From Rossellomorea sp036867415 (GTDB lineage: Bacteria > Bacillota > Bacilli > Bacillales > Bacillaceae_B), in assembly GCF_036867415.1 (NCBI RefSeq), contig NZ_JBAJHU010000014.1:9196-73195 (forward strand): a stretch of 64,000 nt of DNA, read 5' to 3'. The notes under the pieces are model-generated. The model made no database searches and was not told where the DNA came from. It saw nothing but the letters and a program-made list of their open reading frames with translations. Position numbers and translations under genes: made by a program. Below are positions 59,755-64,000 of the stretch, in pieces (within the stretch, counting starts at the first letter, position 1; the number at the start of each line of letters is the position of its first letter).

Positions 59755-61626
59755 TCATTCTCCCCTTTCATACCCTGGTTTTAAATAAACTGCACCATAC
59801 GGCGGGATTGTCATTTCCACATATCCGTCTTTCCCGTGATAGCTGTCATCCTGCATGGGAATCGGTGCGGGATTGACTTGATGGGATCCCCCATATTTGC
59901 CTTCATCACTATTCCATATCTCTATATAGAAGGCGGCATGAGGTACGCCGACCTTATACCCGTGATAGACAATCGGACTGAAATTAAAGATTGCTACAAT
60001 ATGATCGCCCTCCTTCTTTCCTTTTCTGATAAAAGAAAAGATCTGCTGCTCTGAATTATTCACATCGATCCATTCAAACCCCCCGGACCTGTGATCGAGC
60101 TCATATAAAGCCTCAGCATTGTTATATAAATGCAGAAGGTCCTTGAAAAATGAATTGAATTTGTGATGATATTCGTAACTCGTTAAGTGCCAATCCAATT
60201 CCTCTAAATCCTTCCACTCCGAAAACGGAGCCAACTCACTTCCCATAAAGAGAAGCTTCTTCCCCGGGTGGGCCGTCATAAAACTTAGAAGCAGCCGGTA
60301 CTGCGCGAACTTCTGCCAATAATCACCCGGCATTTTATTCAACAATGATTTCTTCCCATGTACGACCTCATCATGTGAGAATGGGAGAACATAATTTTCT
60401 GAAAAGGCATACATAAGGGAGAACGTCAGCAGGGAATGCACTGCTTTCCGTTTCGGATAAGGTGTCTCCATATAATCGAGCACGTCATTCATCCAACCCA
60501 TATTCCATTTATAATTAAAGCCGAGCCCCCCGTAATGAACAGGCGATGTCACCTGCGGCCAGTCCGTCGAATCCTCCGCGATCATCAGGATGGAAGAATC
60601 ATATTCAAACACCGACTGATTCAGCTTTTTCAAAAATTCGATCGCCCCCTGGTTCGGGGACTCCTGACCCTGGTTGGGCCAATAAATGATATTTGCCACC
60701 GCATCAATCCGGAATCCATCAATGTGATACATTTCCATCCAGAAACGGGCATTGGAAATCAAGAAACTCCTGACTTCGCCTTTTCCCAAATCGAAATTTG
60801 CCGTCCCCCATGTATAGTTCTCGCGGTCGCGTTCTTCCCCGTACTCATAGGCAAAAGAACCATCGAACTGATACAAACCATGGGCATCTTTACAGAAGTG
60901 TCCCGGAACCCAGTCCAGAATGACGCCTATATCATTCCTGTGGCATTCATTAATGAATGCCATCAAATCATGAGGTTCCCCATACCTGCTAGTAGGGGCA
61001 TAGTAGCCCGTTCCCTGATAACCCCAGGACCGGTCGAAAGGATGCTCTGTGACCGGAAGCAGCTCAATATGGGTGAATCCATGCTCTTTGACGTGAGGAA
61101 TCAACTCCTGCGCCAGCTCCGAGTAAGAGAGGAACTTCCCTTTCTTCTTTTTCCACGTCCCTAAATGAACCTCATAAATGAACAAAGGCTGATCATAGAC
61201 GGTTGAACCTGACCTCTCACTAAGCCACTTTTCATCACTCCATGTGAACCCGTCCAGTTCATATACGATACTGGCTGTATGAGGGCGTTTCTCTGAAGCA
61301 AAACCATATGGATCCGCTTTGAGCTTCCTCTCTCCGGATAGAGCCGTCATTTCATACTTGTATGTTTCACCTGTCAAATCACGGTTCACCCGAATGACCC
61401 AAATGCCTTCCTCATTCCACTTCTCCAGTTCATAACCGGTACCGTTCCACCCATTGAAAGATCCAACCAGTGAAACACTTCGTGCATTCGGTGCCCAAAC
61501 GCAAAATTCTGTATAGGTCCCCCGTGCATCTCCCCTTACATGAGAACCCATAAACTGATACGCTTGCTGTAAACTTCCCTCATGAAATAAAAAAACATCA
61601 TAATCAGATAACATCATTGCGTTCAT
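59755..61626 (-). CDS. glgB: 1,4-Alpha-glucan branching enzyme
   Basis: Family GH13 branching enzyme, about 623 aa. An N-terminal CBM48 module (CVWAPNARSVSLVGSFNGWNG) precedes the catalytic barrel; catalytic residues are in DGFRIDAVANIIYW (nucleophile Asp) and ILMIAEDSTDWPQV (Glu), and the last in FSHDEVVHGKKSL. I choose the ATG at 61626 (MNAMMLSDYDVFLF) after AGGTGAAGTG; a TTG at 61647 lacks a site. First gene of glgBCDAP. Confidence 0.96.
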   Translation of the reverse strand: MNAMMLSDYDVFLFHEGSLQQAYQFMGSHVRGDARGTYTEFCVWAPNARSVSLVGSFNGWNGTGYELEKWNEEGIWVIRVNRDLTGETYKYEMTALSGERKLKADPYGFASEKRPHTASIVYELDGFTWSDEKWLSERSGSTVYDQPLFIYEVHLGTWKKKKGKFLSYSELAQELIPHVKEHGFTHIELLPVTEHPFDRSWGYQGTGYYAPTSRYGEPHDLMAFINECHRNDIGVILDWVPGHFCKDAHGLYQFDGSFAYEYGEERDRENYTWGTANFDLGKGEVRSFLISNARFWMEMYHIDGFRIDAVANIIYWPNQGQESPNQGAIEFLKKLNQSVFEYDSSILMIAEDSTDWPQVTSPVHYGGLGFNYKWNMGWMNDVLDYMETPYPKRKAVHSLLTFSLMYAFSENYVLPFSHDEVVHGKKSLLNKMPGDYWQKFAQYRLLLSFMTAHPGKKLLFMGSELAPFSEWKDLEELDWHLTSYEYHHKFNSFFKDLLHLYNNAEALYELDHRSGGFEWIDVNNSEQQIFSFIRKGKKEGDHIVAIFNFSPIVYHGYKVGVPHAAFYIEIWNSDEGKYGGSHQVNPAPIPMQDDSYHGKDGYVEMTIPPYGAVYLKPGYERGE

Positions 61627-61732
61627 CACTTCACCTACATTTTTCAATCTATTTAACTACTTTCTGTCACTTATGAGAAAATCCTTTTTATAAACATCGT
61701 TCTAAAACGACATAATCCTACACAAACAAATA

Positions 61733-61747
61733 AGAAAACGTTTGCAT
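61733..61747 (-). promoter_or_regulatory. cre-like (CcpA) site upstream of glgB
   Basis: On the minus strand ATGCAAACGTTTTCT matches the cre consensus WTGNAANCGNWWNCA except for the last base. It lies about 110 bp upstream of the glgB start, so catabolite control of glycogen synthesis is possible. Confidence 0.5.
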
Positions 61748-61977
61748 TGGAATATAAAGGTAAATGATAAGGTTTACATTCAAAAAACTACTGATAACAC
61801 TGCCGAAACATGTCGAAAGGTTTATTGATTAAAAAAACGGTAAAACAAAAGGATTCCGTTATTAAGTATTGGTCCACTTGAAATGTAACCACTCCTCACT
61901 CCGGAATACCGAACAATCAACATGTAGAAATTTGGAATTGAATCTGGCCAGCAGAAGGATCCATACATGTAAAATAG

Positions 61978-62024
61978 AAAGACCCGTCTCACACTGCGTT
62001 ATTGCAATGCAAGACGGGTCTTAT
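61978..62024 (-). terminator. Intrinsic terminator upstream of glgB region
   Basis: AAAGACCCGTCT pairs with AGACGGGTCTT; on the minus strand TTTCTATTTT follows. It probably terminates the APH-family gene transcript, 140 bp after that gene's stop codon. Confidence 0.72.
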
Positions 62025-62159
62025 TAAGGAGAAAGGTCTATGAGTTTAGTACAAAATGATTACTGAAACAACGCTTTAAATGATTAATGAGAATATAGAT
62101 TGTTCACTGGATCAGAAGCTGTGGTTCAAATGCTGATACTGATATCGATCTCATTCTCA

Positions 62160-63164
62160 TTATTTAAACGCATTCTGGATGACTCCATAACTTTCCCATT
62201 CATCCATCATTGATAAAATCAACCTCTTAATATCTGCCACTTTTACCTCTCCGCATTCCTCGTGGTCCACAAGGTCGAACAATGCAATCAGGTCCAAGAG
62301 CTTCGCTTTCTGCAGCCACTTATCCGGCAAGTTCCCTCCATTTTCTTGATAACTCAAAATAAAGGGCATTAACATACTTGTGTCTATACCTTCATAACGC
62401 AGCATATTTCCAATATCCATTAATGGCGGACCGCTGAATGCATACTCCCAATCTAAAATCGCAGAAATTTTAATACTCCCATCCTTCTCTTCAACCAATA
62501 TATTCAACGGATTAAAATCACTATGTACCAAGAAATTTTGTTCTTCTGGACCATCCAGAATACAGGCATGTTCCTGCGAAAACTTCAAAACATTCCCGCA
62601 TACCTTTTCCCCTAAATGTTTGGAGACATAGCCTCTTCTATAAATCTCTTCCATAATGGCCATGAACGAAGAAGCACTGATTTCAACATACTCCCTTATG
62701 TTCAACTGATCATCAAAAAATCCGGAAGCGGGAAATTTCATTTTATGTATTTCAGCCAAAGCAGCACCTGCAGCTGCAGCAGCACTCCGAATTTCATGTG
62801 CATTCTCCCTGTATATCATTTCAGAAAGCTGCTCTCCCCGAACCAACTTCATCAGCAAAAAGGGGGATTGAAATACGGAGCAGCTCGAATCAGAATAGAC
62901 TATTTCAGCCACCGGTACCCTTCCCTTCAAGAGCTTCACTATTTCACATTCAACCTTCATGCTTTTATTGTTACTACCATACAGCCGTAAAACAAAATCC
63001 TCATTCGAGCTTGTTGTGACCTTGATGTTGGAATTATTCAAGCCTCCACTCAACATCTCAATGTACTCGACCTTATCCTCTTCGAAAAAGGGCATAAGCA
63101 TTTTTCTGACTGTATTGATGTCAGGCGAGATCTGCTCTTTCATCCGTTCCCATCCAGCTTTCAT
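62160..63164 (-). CDS. Aminoglycoside phosphotransferase/choline kinase-like protein
   Basis: Eukaryotic-type kinase fold of the APH family, 334 aa. The catalytic segment is VHSDFNPLNILVEEKDG with the Brenner aspartate, followed by ILDWEYAFSGPPLMDIGNMLRYE carrying the metal-binding aspartate. The N-lobe has GGLNNSNIKVTTSSNEDFVLRLYG. The substrate is unknown: such proteins phosphorylate small alcohols, amino sugars or antibiotics. The start at 63164 is 7 bases after GGAGG; the ATG at 63167 is also possible. The long frame extending upstream runs into the tRNA genes and is not real. It lies just after the tRNA cluster. Confidence 0.82.
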   Translation of the reverse strand: MKAGWERMKEQISPDINTVRKMLMPFFEEDKVEYIEMLSGGLNNSNIKVTTSSNEDFVLRLYGSNNKSMKVECEIVKLLKGRVPVAEIVYSDSSCSVFQSPFLLMKLVRGEQLSEMIYRENAHEIRSAAAAAGAALAEIHKMKFPASGFFDDQLNIREYVEISASSFMAIMEEIYRRGYVSKHLGEKVCGNVLKFSQEHACILDGPEEQNFLVHSDFNPLNILVEEKDGSIKISAILDWEYAFSGPPLMDIGNMLRYEGIDTSMLMPFILSYQENGGNLPDKWLQKAKLLDLIALFDLVDHEECGEVKVADIKRLILSMMDEWESYGVIQNAFK

Positions 63165-63272
63165 CATGGACCCTCCTCGCAAACAAAGTATTCTCAATCC
63201 AGTAATATCATAAAAAAGCGAAACTTTCGGTATAAATACAAAAAAGACTATCAACATGATAGTCTCTTTAAA

Positions 63273-63344
63273 TGACCCGTACGGGATTCGAACCCGTGTT
63301 ACCGCCGTGAAAGGGCGGTGTCTTAACCGCTTGACCAACGGGCC
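63273..63344 (-). tRNA. tRNA-Glu (TTC)
   Basis: Cloverleaf with acceptor GGCCCGT/ACGGGTC and anticodon loop CTTTCAC giving TTC. Unlike its seven neighbours no CCA is encoded (A73 is followed by TTT). Last tRNA of the cluster. Confidence 0.95.
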
Positions 63345-63349
63345 TTAAA

Positions 63350-63440
63350 TGGCGGAGAAGGAGGGATTTGAACCCTCGCGCCAGTTGCCCGACCTACACC
63401 CTTAGCAGGGGCGCCTCTTCAGCCACTTGAGTACTTCTCC
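63350..63440 (-). tRNA. tRNA-Ser (GCT)
   Basis: Class II tRNA with a long variable arm (GTAGGTCGGGCAACTGGC region). Acceptor GGAGAAG/CTTCTCC, anticodon GCT in CTGCTAA; CCA encoded. Confidence 0.95.
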
Positions 63441-63443
63441 ATA

Positions 63444-63518
63444 TGGCTCCGCAGGCAAGATTCGAACTTGCGACCGATCGGTTAACAGCCGATAGCTCTA
63501 CCACTGAGCTACTGCGGA
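63444..63518 (-). tRNA. tRNA-Asn (GTT)
   Basis: Acceptor TCCGCAG/CTGCGGA, D-arm AGCTCAGTGGTAGAGCT, anticodon GTT in CTGTTAA, T-loop GTTCGAATC, CCA encoded. Confidence 0.96.
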
Positions 63519-63527
63519 ATATTGAGA

Positions 63528-63604
<77 letters not shown>

Positions 63605-63605
63605 A

Positions 63606-63679
63606 TGGAGCGGGTGATGGGAATCGAACCCACGACATCAGCTTGGAAGGCTGAGGTTTTACCATTAAACTACACCCGC
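63606..63679 (-). tRNA. tRNA-Gly (TCC)
   Basis: Acceptor GCGGGTG/CACCCGC, anticodon TCC in CTTCCAA, T-loop GTTCGATTC, CCA encoded. Confidence 0.96.
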
Positions 63680-63686
63680 AAATAGT

Positions 63687-63763
63687 TGGGGCGACTGATG
63701 GGAATCGAACCCACGAATGCCGGAACCACAATCCGGTGCGTTAACCACTTCGCCACAATCGCC
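63687..63763 (-). tRNA. tRNA-His (GTG)
   Basis: Anticodon GTG in TTGTGGT. The extra 5' G (G-1) opposite C73 typical of tRNA-His is encoded. T-loop GTTCGATTC, CCA encoded. Confidence 0.96.
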
Positions 63764-63780
63764 ATGATACAAAATAAAAA

Positions 63781-63856
63781 TGGTGGCTCAGGACGGAATC
63801 GAACCGCCGACACATGGATTTTCAGTCCATTGCTCTACCAACTGAGCTACTGAGCC
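63781..63856 (-). tRNA. tRNA-Phe (GAA)
   Basis: Acceptor GGCTCAG/CTGAGCC, anticodon GAA in CTGAAAA, T-loop GTTCGATTC, CCA encoded. Confidence 0.96.
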
Positions 63857-63874
63857 ACACTATGTAATTAAAAG

Positions 63875-63951
63875 TGGCGGTCTGGACGGGACTCGAACCC
63901 GCGACCTCCTGCGTGACAGGCAGGCATTCTAACCAACTGAACTACCAGACC
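63875..63951 (-). tRNA. tRNA-Asp (GTC)
   Basis: Acceptor GGTCTGG/CCAGACC, anticodon GTC in CTGTCAC, T-loop GTTCGAGTC, CCA encoded. First tRNA of the cluster visible in the window; the cluster continues past the edge. Confidence 0.96.
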
Positions 63952-63957
63952 AAAGTT

Positions 63958-63998
63958 TTTTGCGAAAGCAAAATAACTATCCATTTGCGAAAGCAAAA
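63958..63998. repeat. Two small GAAA-loop hairpins upstream of tRNA-Asp
   Basis: TTTTGC-GAAA-GCAAAA occurs at 63958-63973 and a near copy at 63984-63998. Both would fold as short stems with a GNRA tetraloop in the cluster transcript. They may mark processing sites. Confidence 0.6.
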
Positions 63999-64000
63999 TT

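Larger units (their letters stand above)
61627..62159. other. Promoter region of the glycogen operon
   Basis: About 530 bp without a gene. It holds a cre-like site (61733-61747) and a hairpin terminator (61978-62024). The rest is AT-rich. No repeat from the two families above occurs here. Confidence 0.45.

Noticed and set aside
60436..61164. 242-residue frame antisense to glgB
   Set aside because: Shadow frame inside a conserved enzyme gene.
63168..63338. N-terminal extension of the APH-family protein into the tRNA-Glu gene
   Set aside because: The extension is translated tRNA sequence; a good ribosome-binding site precedes the ATGs at 63164 and 63167.

Overview
The window is chromosomal DNA from a low-GC, endospore-forming Bacillaceae (a Bacillus, Rossellomorea or Mesobacillus type of organism). 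The evidence is GGAGG ribosome-binding sites, frequent TTG/GTG starts, sporulation genes (cse60, yteA, ytzC), a leuS T-box, a metK S-box, the menaquinone operon, a glgBCDAP operon, and the tail of a tRNA cluster whose order (Asp-Phe-His-Gly-Ile-Asn-Ser-Glu) matches the 3' end of trnB in Bacillus subtilis. Overall gene order follows the ytxx-men-glg-trnB region of B. subtilis. I see no prophage, insertion sequence or CRISPR array.

Layout. 1-8.1 kb: dat (cut by the window edge), pepV, ytzE, three tandem 127-bp repeats, an RsuA-type pseudouridine synthase, a small coiled-coil protein, the flippase ytgP, the flavoprotein ytfP, cse60 and the rhodanese ytwF. 8.4-11.2 kb: leuS with its T-box leader. 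11.6-16.1 kb: a sigma-54-controlled 3-hydroxybutyrate module (regulator, terminator, palindromic operator, -24/-12 promoter, GntP-type permease, dehydrogenase), then a cupin gene and a probable free-standing small RNA. 16.4-26.5 kb: an MFS transporter, a very small spore-type protein gene and ytzC, the radical-SAM/methyltransferase pair ytqA-mnmM, a luciferase-like oxidoreductase, the secreted metalloprotease inhA, the lipid genes ytpA-ytpB, and ytoA. 26.7-32.7 kb: metK with an S-box, pckA with a CcpN-like operator, a short membrane protein, a GNAT enzyme, bioY with a BirA operator, and a membrane protein. 32.8-43.7 kb: ytmAB, the ABC importer ytlA-ytlC-ytlD, ytkD, several small proteins, luxS, yidD, a Zur-controlled zinc-binding lipoprotein, and the bd-type oxidase ythAB. 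43.9-52.6 kb: menF-D-H-B-(terminator)-E-C, with menA divergent. 52.7-64 kb: yteA, the glycogen operon, an APH-family kinase, and eight tRNAs.

How the genes work together. The men genes and menA carry chorismate to demethylmenaquinone, the quinone class that the neighbouring ythAB oxidase would use. The glg operon makes and mobilises glycogen. metK and luxS belong to the S-adenosylmethionine/activated-methyl cycle. ytpA and ytpB act on membrane lipids and C35 terpenes.

The most unusual structure is a family of CCWGG-centred 11-bp palindromes placed exactly 25 bp apart at four intergenic loci (8.3, 17.7, 35.1 and 41.1 kb; 14 units in all, with one final step of 24 bp). The outer bases of the two half-sites change together (GTG..CAC versus GTA..TAC). 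I cannot assign this family to a known element. A second family, four long hairpin repeats (2.7-3.1 and 26.5 kb), keeps its ends and pairing while the inner sequence differs.
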